Shown: piece by piece, positions 23,771 to 35,407 of the stretch | How positions within the stretch are numbered: the first letter of the stretch is position 1 | How the letters are laid out: the number at the start of each line of letters is the position of its first letter | Assembly: GCA_015680905.1 (NCBI GenBank) | Contig: CM027377.1 | Location: 8,146,501 to 8,210,500, forward strand | DNA from: Coptis chinensis | Lineage: Eukaryota > Streptophyta > Magnoliopsida > Ranunculales > Ranunculaceae | Direction of reading: 5' to 3' | DNA: 64,000 bases | Position numbers and translations under genes: made by a program | The notes under the pieces: generated by a model | The model's database searches: none | What the model saw: only the letters and a program-made list of their open reading frames with translations | What the model was told of the DNA's origin: nothing

Positions 23771-23945
23771 TTAGTGTTCATACCTTGATGCCATTGGACT
23801 ATGAACAATGAATGTTCATACTCTTGTTGGACTATGAACATTCAGTGTTCATACTCTTATGTTGGACTATGAACATTCATTATTCATAGGACTATGAATA
23901 ATGAATGATTGGACTATGAACAATGAATGTTCATACACTTGTTGG
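23771..23945. repeat. Palindromic GTTCAT/ATGAAC words, main cluster
   Basis: At least six irregular copies of TTGGACTATGAACAATGAAT and its variants alternate with TGTTCATACTCTTG. Because each unit contains both TTCAT and ATGAA, the region can form several nested hairpins. Confidence 0.75.
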
Positions 23946-24387
23946 ACAGCTTATACATTGTCGTATATAAACTTTCTTTGTTATATAGTGTCAAGGCACA
24001 AACAAAGTGAACCTTTCAAGGAACCACACGTTCAGGGAAATGTAATTTAAAAGTGAACTATCATTTATTTTTCAATCATACAATCAGCATCAGACCCTAT
24101 GTCCCTATCTTTAGGAAGCTTAGGAGCTCGATCAGATTTATCAAGCATTGGGTAAGGGTTGATCGCGGAAGTTAAAACTGCAAAAATGTATATACCAACC
24201 ATGGAAGTTAATACTGTGAACAACAGATTAATAGGCTAATAATATATGAAAACAAAAAGACCATATCTGCTCCCCAAAATTATCTCCTGACACAAATTAT
24301 ATGAACTCTGAGAAGTTAGTGGATGTGCAGACCAAATAGAGATCCAAAGAAACTGAAACATCATTAATTTGAGAGAAGTTAAATGCA

Positions 24388-24523
24388 TTTGTTTACACAA
24401 ACAACTAGAATACATCTTAAGAAGCTTCAATGTTCATTAACTGCAATGTAAACAATTTGTTTACATAAACAACTAGAATACAACTTAAGAAGCTTCAATG
24501 TTCATTAACTGCAATATAAACAG
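24388..24523. repeat. Two-copy tandem duplication, 68-bp unit
   Basis: TTTGTTTACA(C/T)AAACAACTA starts each copy, and each ends at TTAACTGCAAT(G/A)TAAACA. Only a few bases differ, so the duplication is fairly recent. Confidence 0.9.
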
Positions 24524-24529
24524 ACAACA

Positions 24530-24745
24530 ATTTCTTAATCTTACATCATTCTTTGGACCCAATACTGAAACCTTGAGTACACATCTTTTGTTGGTATGCC
24601 TTCAACAGTTCAGGAATCTCATGATGATGATACTTTTGATTACATACTCCTAATCTTACCGCATTACCTACAACCTTCTTCATTATCAAACCCTTGGATG
24701 TCATAGTTTGAAGAACCTCTTCTTGGGAATATTCTCTTTTCTAAG
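24530..24745 (-). pseudogene. Possible captured coding fragment, unrecognised
   Basis: The minus strand stays open over roughly 60 codons and reads E-Y-S-Q-E-E-V-L-Q-T-M-T-S-K-G-L-I-M-K-K, then K-Y-H-H-H-E-I-P-E-L-L-K-A-Y. It looks like natural protein sequence, but I do not recognise it. It has no clear start or stop and lies inside the MULE, so it may be a captured exon. Confidence 0.3.
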
Positions 24746-24845
24746 CTATGTCCTAGAACGGTTGCATTGTTAGAATACACAATTTGATGAAACTGTCAGG
24801 TTTACAGAGTAGAGTTCCAGGGCTCAAAAATGTAAACTTTGAGAT

Positions 24846-24921
24846 ATACCATTCAAGCACACCATGATCATCAATCTTCGTCCATACCATTCAAGCACAC
24901 CATGATCATCAGTCTTCGTCC
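24846..24921. repeat. Two-copy tandem duplication, 38-bp unit
   Basis: Two copies of a unit that begins TACCATTCAAGCACACCATG, differing at one base. Adjacent to the right inner part of the MULE. Confidence 0.92.
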
Positions 24922-25125
24922 ATACCTTCCTCTTCATTGTCTTCTCATCTTCGTCTTTGTTACCATCTTCATCCTCCTCCTCCTCCATAATGTCTCCTTC
25001 AGTGTCTACAAATCGAAAATGGGTTCTTCAAATTTGGGTGCTGAAAATCGAAAATAGGGGGTTTTGGGATCTTTTGATTTCAAATTTGGGTACGTGAAAT
25101 AGAATAGTTTGTTGGAGGAGAGGCG

Positions 25126-25395
25126 TTTGTTTTGGGTTCGGTTTGATTATGATTTTTGATAGTTAAAATGGAAATTTTCGATTTTTGGAGAGAGAGAGAG
25201 CGAGAAGGTAATGGTTTTGATAGCAAAATAGAAATAAAAATTGGGAGAGAAACAAAGTAATTTACCAAAATACCCCTGCTCTATTTAGTTAAGACAATAT
25301 TTGGGCCTTTGATTTCTAATTTAGATTGGGTGATCCAACGGTGAGTTTCGGCTGTAAGGTTGCTGTTAGATTTTTGGCTGTGAACCTATCCTGCC
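25126..25395. repeat. Right terminal inverted repeat of the FAR1-type MULE
   Basis: Near-identical to the reverse complement of 19703-19970. The outermost bases are CCTATCCTGCC. Confidence 0.88.
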
Positions 25396-25404
25396 TGTCT
25401 CGTT

Positions 25405-26393
25405 GGAAATTATATTATAGTGTTGAAAAATTATAAATTCATAAATTTAATTGGAATATGTCGTAATTATTGTGGGCAGAATTGTGATTTTTGGAATCAT
25501 TATTAACTATGAATAAATGTCTAAATCCCACAGTAGATGGTGCATCAAATCAAAAAGGTTTTAGAAAAATCGTTTTCAGTGGAAACTATTGTTTTTAGCA
25601 ATTTAGTTTTTTGTCTCATATTTTTTTTTTCGTTACTAGCTATATTGTTTAGGAAAAGTTAGAGACGCTGTGAAACTCTAGATGTGATTGTTTTTTTTTT
25701 CGTAATTAGCTATATAGTATTCAGGAAAAGTTTGAGACTCTGTGAAACTCTAGATGAAATTGTTTTCTTATTTATATCATACTTTTTTATAATTAGTAAC
25801 AGAATTTAGAAAAAACTGGAGCCTCTGCGAGTGCTCAAAAAAATAGATGGGTGAGGGTATAACTATAATATATATCTAATGAATTGGAATATGTCATAAT
25901 CCGAAATTGTGATTTTTGGAATCTTTAACTATATATAAATGTTTAAATCACACAGTGGATGGCGCATCAAATTGAAAGGGTTTTAGGAAAATCATTTTCG
26001 GTGGAAACTATTGTTTTTAGCAATTTAGTTTTTTGTCTCCTATTTTTTTTTTCGTAATTAGTTATATTGTTTAGGAAAAGTTGGAGACTTTGTGTAACTC
26101 TAGATGAGATTGTTTTTCCGTAATTAGCTATAGGGTTTAGAAAAAGTTAGAGACTCTGTGAAACTCTAGATGGGATTGCTTCTTTATTTACATCATACTT
26201 TTTCATAATTAGTAATATAGTTTAGAAAAAACTGGAGTCTTTGCAAAAAAATAGATTGGTGAGGGTATAACTATAATATATATATCTAAGGATAAAGATA
26301 AATATTTGTTTCCTATTTTATCTTAATTAGTCATGACACGTGGACACTCTAGAAACGATTCCTCAATTGAAGAGTGTAGAGCTATAATATATA
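25405..26393 (-). mobile_element. Helitron 5' fragment (first of the head-to-tail row)
   Basis: This is homologous to 30013-30966 and 34060-35053, the 5' modules of the two larger Helitrons. It contains two tandem copies of a segment of about 440 bp marked by GAATATGTCGTAATTATTGTG and TGGAAACTATTGTTTTTAGC. It ends at 26393 next to the 3' end of the next copy. The terminal segment holds ACACGTGGACACTCTAGAAA and CTCAATTGAAGAG. The rest of the element (minisatellite and 3' end) is missing on the left. Confidence 0.7.
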
Positions 26394-26789
26394 GTAGCTT
26401 TCGAACCCGTCCTACGAATGGGTGCCTTTATATTAAATTATTCTAAACAAATATTAGTAATTATCCATATATGCATAGTTAGCTATGCATAGGTATGAGA
26501 TATGAAAATTATATTAATCACTCATTCAAATTTCTTGCACCACTCTCTATAAAAAGGAAGCACCAAACTTTGATAAAACCCATCGACTTCTTTTTGTTGT
26601 TAGGTTTAATAATAGAAGTTTGATTGAAGTTTTATGAGAATGCCAAATGTGGCGAAAATAATATTGAAGCTACTAGAATAGCAAGACATTCTCAATCATA
26701 ATAAAAGAATTATGATAAACACTACTTAAAATACAAAACTATATTTGTCGAGACATTTATTCCCTCTACATATAATACAAACATGTTTT

Positions 26790-28325
26790 AGGGTTATTAG
26801 TTCAATGCATTTGCATCAAGTTTATGATTTTCCATTAATTATTCTTTAAGGTTAGTTTAATGTAGTACGTTCCATCCAGTTTCCAATTTTTCATTAATTA
26901 TTCTTTGAAGTTAGTTCAATGCAATAATTGCATCAAGTTTCCAATTCTCGTTAATTATTATTTGAGATTAGTTCAGTGCAATTGCATCCAACTTATTATT
27001 TTGTTATTCATTAAGGTTAATTCAGTACAGTTGCATCCAGTTTTCGATGTTTCGTTAATTAGTCTTTGAGATTAGTTCATTGCATTGCATCCAGGTTCCA
27101 ATCTCCTGTTAATTACTCTTTGAGATTAGTTCAATACATATGCATCCAGTTTCTGATTTCCCGTTAATTATTTTTTTTAGGTTAGTTCGATAGTTTACAA
27201 TTTCTAGTTATTTATACTTTGAAGTCAATGTGATACAGTTACATCCGGCTTCCGATTTTCAGTTAACTATTTTTTGAGGTTATTTTAATGCATTTGCATC
27301 CAATTTTTGATTTCCCATTAGTTAATCTCTTATTTTAGTTTAATGTAGCTGCATCTGGTTTCTGATTTTCAATTAATTATTCTTTGAGGTTAGTTCAATG
27401 CAGTTGCATCCAATTTTCATTTTTATGCTAATTGTTCTTTGATGTTATTTCAATGCATTTGCATCCAATTTCTGATTTTAGTTTAATACAGTTGCATCCA
27501 GTTTATGATTTTCAGTTAATTATTCTTTGAGGTTAGTTCAATGCAGTTATTCAATTTTTGTTTTTATGTTAATTGTTCTTTGAGGTTAGTTCAATGTTTT
27601 TGCATCAAGTTTCTGATTTTCCGTTATTATTTTTTGAGGTTAGTTCAATACAGTTACATACAATTTATAATTTCCCATTAATTATTTATTTAGGTTAGTT
27701 TAGTGCAGTTTCATCCATTTTTCAATATTTCGTTAGTTAGTCTTTGAGATTAGTTCATTGCATTTGCATCCAGTTTCCGATTTTCCGTTAACAACTCTTT
27801 AAGGCTAGTTCAATACATCTGCATCTAGTTTCTGATTATTTATGTTTTGAGGTTAGCTCGCTGCAATTACATCTGGTTTCTAATTTCTTGTTAACTATTC
27901 TTTGAGGTTATTTCAATGCATTTGTATTTAGTTTTTGATTTCCCACCAATTATTATATGAGGTTAGTTCAATGTAGTTGCATTCGGATTTTTATTTTTTT
28001 GTTAATTATTTTTTGAGTTTAGTTCAATTCATTTGCATCCAGTTTCTAGTTTCCCATTAGTTATTATTTAAGGTGTGTTTGATGTATTTGCATACTATTT
28101 CCAATTCCCCATTAAATATTTTTCAAGGATTTGCATCCAATTTATAATTTTCCATTAGTTATTCTCTGACGTTAGTTTAATGCAATTGCATCCAATTTCT
28201 CGATTTCTAGTTAATTACTTTTTGAGTTTAGTTTATTGCATTTGCATAAAGTTTCCAATTTCCTATTAATTACTCTTTGAGCTCGGTTATGTATTTGAAT
28301 CCAATTTCCGATTTTATTTTAATTA
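26790..28325. repeat. Minisatellite array, about 56-bp unit, about 27 copies
   Basis: Diverged units follow the plan GAGGTTAGTTCAATGC, ATTTGCATCCAG, TTTCCGATTTCCCGTTAATTA, TTCTTT. Units vary in length by a few bases and drift at many positions, so the array is old. The most constant word is TTGCATCCA. Confidence 0.92.
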
Positions 28326-28877
28326 TCTAATGTGGTGTGTAATACCAACTTCTACTGATCCATCTGTAGTGTCCTTTCAAACATGACATAAAAAATAAAT
28401 TATGCTTGATTTACTATGTGGAATCATCAAAGATTATCCAGTTTCCGATTTCCCATCGTCAATTATTCTTTAAATTATATGCATTACTCAGTATGTGGAA
28501 TCTTCAAAAATTATCTACAAATGGGTATTGTTATATTAATTATTCTGAAAAATATTTGCAAATATGCAGAACTATTATATATGAATATTACATTGATCGC
28601 TCATCTAAATTTCTTATAATGTGGAAACCTCACTCTCCATTAAAAAAAAAAACTCACCTTTGATAAAACCCTTCAATTCAACTTTATTTTGTTGTTTAAT
28701 AATAGAAATTTGATTGAAATTTTGTGAGATTGCCTAATAAGGCGAAGTTCATATATATTGAAGCTACTTGAATATCAAAGAGTTCTTAATCATACGGAAA
28801 AAGATAAGATAAATACCATTTTAAATGCAAAACTAACTTATTGAGACATTCCCACAACATATAACCCAACTATATTT
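28326..28877. other. Internal degenerate copy of the Helitron 3' end
   Basis: This spacer between two arrays resembles the 3'-terminal 390 bases at 26400-26790: both contain TTGATAAAACCC, TTGTTGTTTAATAATAGAA, TGAAGCTACT and CGAGACATT-like words. Its equivalent in the next Helitron (32640-33167) still has ACGAACGGGTG of the 3' hairpin. It therefore marks an old internal boundary, not unique DNA. Confidence 0.7.
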
Positions 28878-29825
28878 TGAGGTTAATTCAATGCATTTGA
28901 ATCCAGTTTCTGATTTTCCATTATTTATATTTTGAGATTAGTACAATGCAGTTGCATCCGATTTTTCGATTCCCGTTATTTATTTTTTGAGGTTAGTTTA
29001 ATGTAGTTACATCTAGTTTTCGATTTCTCATTAATTATTCTTTGCAGTTAGTTCAATACATTTGCATCCAATTTCTAATTTCTTGTTAATTATTTCTTTA
29101 AGGTCAGTTCAATGCATTTGCATCCAGTTTCTGATTTTCCATTAATTATTATTTGAGATTAGTTTAATACATTTGCATCCAGTTTCCGATTTTCGATTTC
29201 TCGTTAATTATTTGATAAGGTTGCATTTGCATCTAGTTTCCGATTTCCTACTAACTATTGTTTGAGGTTAGTTCAATGAATTTGCATCAAGTTTCCGATT
29301 TTCTGTTAATTATTTCTTGAGAATAGTTCAATGTATTTGCATCCAGTTTATTTTTTAAGATTAGTTCAGTGCAGTTGCATCCGATTTCCGATTTCCCATT
29401 AATTATTCCTTAAGATTAGTTTCACGCATTTGCATCATGTTTCCAATTTACAATTCATTTTTCTTTGAGGTTAGTTCAATGGAGTTGCATCCAATTTTCG
29501 ATTTTCCATTAATTAAATCTTTGAGGGTTAGTTCAATGCATTTGCATCCAATTTTCGAATTCCCGACAATTATTATTTTTATGATAGTTTGTTGTATTTG
29601 CATCCAAGTTTTGATTTTCTGTTAATTATTCTTTGAGGTTAGTTTAATACAGTTGTATCCATATTTCGATTTTCTATTAATTATTTTTTAAGATGAGTTT
29701 AATGCTTGCATTTGCATCAAGTTTTTGATTTCCCGTTAAATATTATTTGAGATTAGTTCGATGCATTTGCATCTAGTTTTTGGTTCCCCATTAATTAATG
29801 TTCTTTGACGTTAGTTTCATTCAGT
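28878..29825. repeat. Minisatellite array, about 56-bp unit, about 17 copies
   Basis: Same unit as at 26790-28325. The order of variant units in this array parallels that at 9789-10612 and 33168-34052, showing the three arrays descend from one ancestor array and did not arise separately. Confidence 0.9.
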
Positions 29826-31344
29826 ATTATATATATTTAAAAATATTTGTCATTATTGTTTTGCCGTTATTTTTTTTTAGTTTCTATTATATATATTTTG
29901 TGATGTTATTTTTTGTATAATTTAATTTTCCATATGTAATTTGTTTTGATTTGGTATATAATTTATTTAAGTCCAATGTCCACTTTAACTGAATCTCGTT
30001 ATTTCGCCGAATATATAACATTATAGAGTTGAAAAATTATATTATAGTGTTGAAAAATTATAAATTCATAAATTTAATTTGAATATGTCATAATTATTAT
30101 GGTCAGAATTGTGATTTTTGGAATCCTTAACTATGAATAAATGTTTAAATCCCACAGTGGATGGCGTATCAAATCGAAAGGGTTTTAGGAAAATTGTTTT
30201 CAGTAGAAACTATTGTTTTTAGCAATTTAGTTTTTTGTCTCATTTTTTTTTTCGTAATTAGCTATATTGTTTAGGAAATGTTGGAGACTCTGTGAAACTC
30301 TAGATAAGATTTTTTTTTTCATATTTAGCTATAGTGTTTAGGAAAAGTTAGAGACTCTGTGAAACTCTAAATGAGATTGTTTCCTTATTTATATCATATA
30401 TATATTTTTTTATAATTAGTAATAGAGTTTAGAAAAAACTGGAGTCTCTCCGAGTGCTCCAAAAAATAGATTGATGAGGGTATAACTATAATATATTTTA
30501 AGATATTAGAATATGTCGTAATTATTGTGGTCAGAATTGTGATAATTGGAATCCTTAACTATGAATAAATATCTAAATCCTACAGTGGATGGCGCATCAA
30601 ATCGAAAGGGTTTTAGAAAAATCATATTCGGTGGAAACTATTGTTTTTAGTAATTTAGTTTTTTGTCTTTTATTTTTTTTTCCGTAATTAGCTATATTGT
30701 TTAGGAAAAGTTGGAGACTCTGTGAAACTCTAGATGGGGTTGTTTTTTTTTCCGTAATTAGTTATAGTGTTTAGGAAAAGTTAGAGCGAGATTATGTGAA
30801 ACTCTAGATGGGATTGTTTCTATAGCTATAATACATATCTAAGGATAAAGATAAATATTTGTTTCCTATTTTATCTCATACTTTTTCTTAATTAGCCATA
30901 ATACGTGGACACCCTAGAAACGCTTCCTCAATTGAAGAGGGTAAAGCTATAATATATATATAAAGACTAGTTTTCGAACCCATCCTACGAACGGGTGCCG
31001 TTATATTAAATTATTGTAAAAAATATTAGCAACTATGCATAACTATGAGATATGAAAATTATATTAATCAGTAATTCAAATTTCTTGCATCACTCTCTAT
31101 AAAAATGAAGCATCAAACCTTGATAAAACTCATCGATTTCTTTTTGTTGTTTGATTTAATAATAGAAGTTTGATTGAAATTTTGTGAGAATGTCTAATGT
31201 GACGAAGATAATATTGAAGCTACTTGAATAGCATGACATTCTTAATCATAATAAAAAAATTATAATAAACACTACTTAAAATGAAAAACTATATTTGTCG
31301 AGACATTTATTCCCTCTACTTATAATACAAACATGTTTTAGGGT

Positions 31345-32635
31345 TATTAGTTCAATGCATTTGCATTAAGTTTATGATTTTCCAGTAATTATTCTTTGAA
31401 GTTAGTTCATTGTAGTACATTGCATTCAGTTTTCAATTTCTCATTAATTATTCCTTGAGGTTAGTTCAATGCAGTTGCATCAAGTTTTTGATTTCCCGTT
31501 AATTATTATTTGAGATTAGTTCAGTGCAATTGCATCCACTTTATAATTTCCCGTTAGTTATTCATTAAGGTTAATTTAGTACAGTTGCATCCAATTTTTT
31601 ATGTTTAATTAATTAGTCTTTGAGATTAGTTCAATGCATTTGCATCAAGGTTCCAATCTCCCTTTAATTACTCTTTGAGATTAGTTCAATACATCTACAT
31701 CCAGTTTCTGATTTTCCGTTATTTATATTTTGAGGTTAGTTGAATGCACTTGCATCCAATTTTCGATTCCCGTTATTTATTTTTTGAGGTTAGTTTAATG
31801 CAGTTGCATCCAGTTTCTTATTTCTCATTAATTATTATTTGTGGTTAGTTCAATACATCTACATCCAATTTTCAATTTCATGTTAATTGTTCTTTGATGT
31901 CAGTTTAATGCATTTGCATCAAGTTTATGATTTCCGGTTAATTATTCTATGAGATTTGTTTAATGTATTTGCATTCAGTTTTCGATTTCTCGTTTATTAT
32001 TTGATAAGATTGCATTTGCATCTAGTTCTCGATTTCAGTTAATTATTGTTTGAGGTTAGTTCAATGAATTTGCATCTAATTTCCGATTTCCGTTAATTAT
32101 TTTTTGAGGTTAGTTCAATGCAATTGCATCCAATTTATTATTTATGCTTTAAGGTTAGTTCGATGCAATTACATCCGGTTTTTGATTTCTCTTTAACTAT
32201 TCTTTGAGGTTATTTCAGTGCATATTTGCATTTAGTTTCTGATTTCCCACAAATTATTCTATGAGGTTAGTTTAATGCAGTTGCATTTGGTTTTTAATTT
32301 TATGTTAATTATTTTTTGAGTTTAGTTCAATGCATTTGCATCCAGTTTCTGGTTTCCCATTAATTATTATTTTAGGTTTGTTTAATGTTTAATGCATACC
32401 ATTTACAATTTCCCATTAAATATTTTTCAAGGATTTGTATATATTTTCTAATTTTTCGTTACTTGTTCTCTGGCATTAGTTAAATGCAATTGCATCCAGT
32501 TTTCGATTTCTAGTTAATTACTTTTTGAGTTTAGTTTATTGCATTTGCATAAAATTTTCGATTTTCCGTTAATTATTCTTTGAGCTTAGTTATGTATTTG
32601 AATCCAGTTTTCGATTTTCTTTTAAGTATCCAATG
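31345..32635. repeat. Minisatellite array, about 56-bp unit, about 23 copies
   Basis: Same unit and the same opening phrase (GGGTTATTAGTTCAATGCAT) as the array at 26790, so the two are orthologous positions in sister Helitrons. Confidence 0.92.
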
Positions 32636-33167
32636 TGGTGTGTAATACCAACTTCTACTGATCTATCTATAGTGTCCTTCCAAACATGACATAAAAAATA
32701 AATTATGTTTGATTTACTATGTTGGATCATCAAAGATTATCTAGTTCCCAATTTTCTGTTAATTATTCTTTAAATTATGCATGACTCACTATGTAGAATC
32801 TGCAAAGATTATATACGAACGGGTGTTATTATATTAATTATTCTAAAAAATATTTGCAAATATACAAAACTATTATATATTAATATTATATTTGTCACTC
32901 ATCCAAATTTCTTATAATGTGAAAACCTCACTCTCTATTAAAAAAAACTCACATTTGATAAAACCTTTCAATTTAATTTTGTTGTTTAATAATAGAAGTT
33001 TAATTGAAGTTTTGTGAGATTGCCTAATAAGGCGAAGTTCATATATATTGAAGCTACTTGAATAGCAAGAAGTTACCAATCATACGGAAAGAGATAAAAT
33101 AAACACAATTTTAAATGCAAAACTATACTTATCGAGACATTCTCACAACATATAATCCAACTAAGTT

Positions 33168-34052
33168 TTGAGGTTAGTTCAATGCATTTGCATCCAGTTT
33201 TTGATTTTCCGTTATTTATATTTTGAGGTTAGTTCAATACAGTTGAATCTAATTTCTGATTCCCGTTATTTTTTTTAGGTTAGTTCAATGCGGTTGCATC
33301 TAGTTTCCGATTTCTCGTTAATTATTCTTTATAGTTAGTTCAATACATTTGTATCCAATTTCCAATTCCCTGTTAATTGTTCTTTGACGTCAGCTCAATG
33401 CATTTGCATCCAATTTCTGATTTCTAGTTAATTATTCTGTGAGATTAGTTTAATACATTTGCATACAGTTTTTGATTTCTCGTTTATTATTTGATAAGGT
33501 TGCATTTGCATCTAGTTTCTGATTTTCCGTTAATTATTGTTTGATATTAATTTAATGAATTTGCATCCAGTTTCCAATTTCCTGTTAATTATTTCTTGAG
33601 GTTAGTTCAATACATTTGTATCCAGTTTATTTTTTAAAATTAGTTCAGTGCAGTTGCAGCTGGTTTCCAATTTCCCGTTAATTATTCTTTAAGATTAGTT
33701 CCACACATTTGCATCATGTTTCTAATTTATAATTAATTTTTCTTTGAGGTCAGTTCAATGCAGTTGCATCTAGTTTTTGATTTCCCATTAATTTAATCTT
33801 TGAGGGTTAGTTCAATGCATTTGCATCCAGATCCGATTTCTCAACAATTATTTTTTTATATTAGTTTGATGTATTTGCGTCCAAGTTTTGATTTCTCATT
33901 AATTATTCTTTGAGGTTAGTTTAATGCAGTTGTATCCATATTCCGATTTTCTATTAATTACTTTTTAAGATTAGTTTAATGCTTGCATTTGCATCCAGTT
34001 TCCGATTTCCCGTTAATTATTTTTTGAGGTTAGTTCAATGCAGTTACATCAA
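33168..34052. repeat. Minisatellite array, about 56-bp unit, about 16 copies
   Basis: Counterpart of 28878-29825. It ends in a short (TA)n run near 34058-34073 and leads straight into the 5' module. The AT-rich tail seen after the sister array is missing here. Confidence 0.9.
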
Positions 34053-35053
34053 ATTTATATATATATATATATATAGTGTTGAAAATTTATAAATTTAATT
34101 GGAATATGTCGTAATTATTGTGGCTAGAATTGTGATTTTTGGAATCCTTAACTATGAATAAATGTTTAAATCTCATTGTGGATGGCGCATCAAATCGAAA
34201 TGGTTTTAAGAAAATCGTTTTCGGTGGAAACTATTGTTTTTAGCAATTTAGTTTTTTGTCTCATATATTTTTTTTTCGTAATTAGCTATATTGTTTAGGA
34301 AAAGTTGGAGACTGTGTGACACTCTAGATGGGATTATTTTTTCATAATTAGTTATAATATTTAGGAAAAGTTAGAGACTCTCTAAAACTTTATATGGGAT
34401 TGTTTTCTTCTTTATATCATACTTTTTTATAAATAGTAATAGAGTTTACAAAAAACTGGGGGTATAACTATAATATATATCTAAGGAATTGGAATATGTC
34501 GTAATTATTGTGGCCGTAATTGTGATTTTTTAAATCCTTAACTGAATAAATGTCTAAATCACATAGTGGATGACACATCAAATCGAAAGAGTTTTAGGAA
34601 AATCGTTTTCGGTGGAAATTATTGTTTTTAGCAATTTAGTTTTTTGTCTCCTATTTTTTTTTTTCTAATTAGCTATATTGTTTAGGAAAAATTGGAGATT
34701 CTGTGAAACTCTAGATGAGATTATTTCCTTATTTATATCATACTTTTTTATATTTAGTAATAGAGTTTAGGAAAAACTGGAGTCTCTATGAGGGTATAGC
34801 TATAATATATATCTAAGGATAAAGATAAATATTTGTTTCCTATTTTATCTCTCACTTTTTCTTAATTAGTCATGACACGTGGACACTCTAGAAACGCTTC
34901 CTCAATTGAAGAGGGTAGAGCTCTAATATATATATAAATATAAATCCTATTTGATCTTGTACTTTTTCTTAATTAGCTATGACACGTGGACACTCTAGAA
35001 ACGCTTCCTCAATTGAAGAGGGTAGAGGTATAATATATATATAAAGAGAAAGA

Positions 35054-35407
35054 CTAGAAAGTAGACCCGTGCATATGCATATGCTCTTTTAAAAATTTGC
35101 TCAACAATCATAACAAATCGTGATTCCTGTTTTCGTCGCTAATCTATTTTAATTTCCTAACAAATTGTTTTAATCAAGTCTTAAAAATCTGTTTTAATTT
35201 CTTAACAAATTGTTTTAATTATGTTTTAAAAACCCGTGTTTTTTAATTGGGGGAGGGATACCATTTTAATTTGGAAATAAAGAGTTTTTATGCTACTATT
35301 TTAGTTTTGGTTTTAAAAAGAAAGAAGATTCCCGTTTGAAGTTGAATTCTAAAAGTAAAAGAGTTTCCCGTTTTAAGTTAACTATTAAGTTGATGAAGTT
35401 GATGACG
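35054..35407 (-). mobile_element. Small Helitron family, 3' fragment
   Basis: On the minus strand it ends with CTAG at 35057-35054, preceded by AGTAGACCCGTGCATATGCA in plus-strand reading, a drifted form of the hairpin at 15012. The body (TTTTAATTTCCTAACAAATTG words) matches 14995-15416. Its 5' part is cut by the oppositely oriented copy at 35408. Confidence 0.65.

Larger units (their letters stand above)
19703..25395 (+). mobile_element. MULE with FAR1-like transposase, about 5.7 kb
   Basis: Inverted repeats of about 270 bp (19703-19970 and 25126-25395) match at about 90% by eye, with long identical words such as CAAAGGCCCAAATATTG. The outer ends are GGC(C/A)GGATAGG. Inside are a broken FAR1/MULE-type transposase gene (20184-22108), a second open frame (22774-23175), a solo LTR-like insertion (23372-23766) and several short tandem repeats. 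The high repeat identity suggests it is younger than its neighbours. No 9-bp target duplication was found; the left flank is the (TA)n tract. Confidence 0.8.
26394..30966 (-). mobile_element. Non-autonomous Helitron with minisatellites, about 4.6 kb
   Basis: On the minus strand it begins TCTTTATATATATATTATAG at 30966. It ends at 26394 in CTAC, a slightly altered CTAG. The end is preceded by a hairpin (ACCCATTCGTAGGACGGGT) and seven bases. TC start, 3' hairpin and CTRR-like end are Helitron hallmarks. No Rep/helicase gene is present. The interior is doubled: 3'-type region, array, degenerate 3'-type region, array, AT-rich tract, then two copies of the 5' module. It abuts another Helitron at each end. 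Confidence 0.75.
30967..35053 (-). mobile_element. Non-autonomous Helitron with minisatellites, about 4.1 kb
   Basis: On the minus strand it ends in CTAG at 30970-30967, preceded by the hairpin ACCCGT-TCGTAGG-ATGGGT and TCGAAAA. The 5' end is TC at 35053 or 35047. Its parts match the neighbour at 26394-30966 in the same order. The outer 5' segment of about 110 bp, with ACACGTGGACACTCTAGAAA, is present twice (about 34810-34935 and 34940-35045). No gene was seen. Identity to the neighbour is moderate, so the pair is not recent. Confidence 0.75.

Noticed and set aside
28406-28663. Two overlapping plus-strand frames in the Helitron
   Set aside because: They translate AT-rich degenerate repeat sequence; low-complexity composition and no conservation with the sister Helitron frame.
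26790-34052. Regular short repeats that could be mistaken for a CRISPR array
   Set aside because: Units adjoin directly without unique spacers, drift in sequence and length, and lie inside plant Helitrons.
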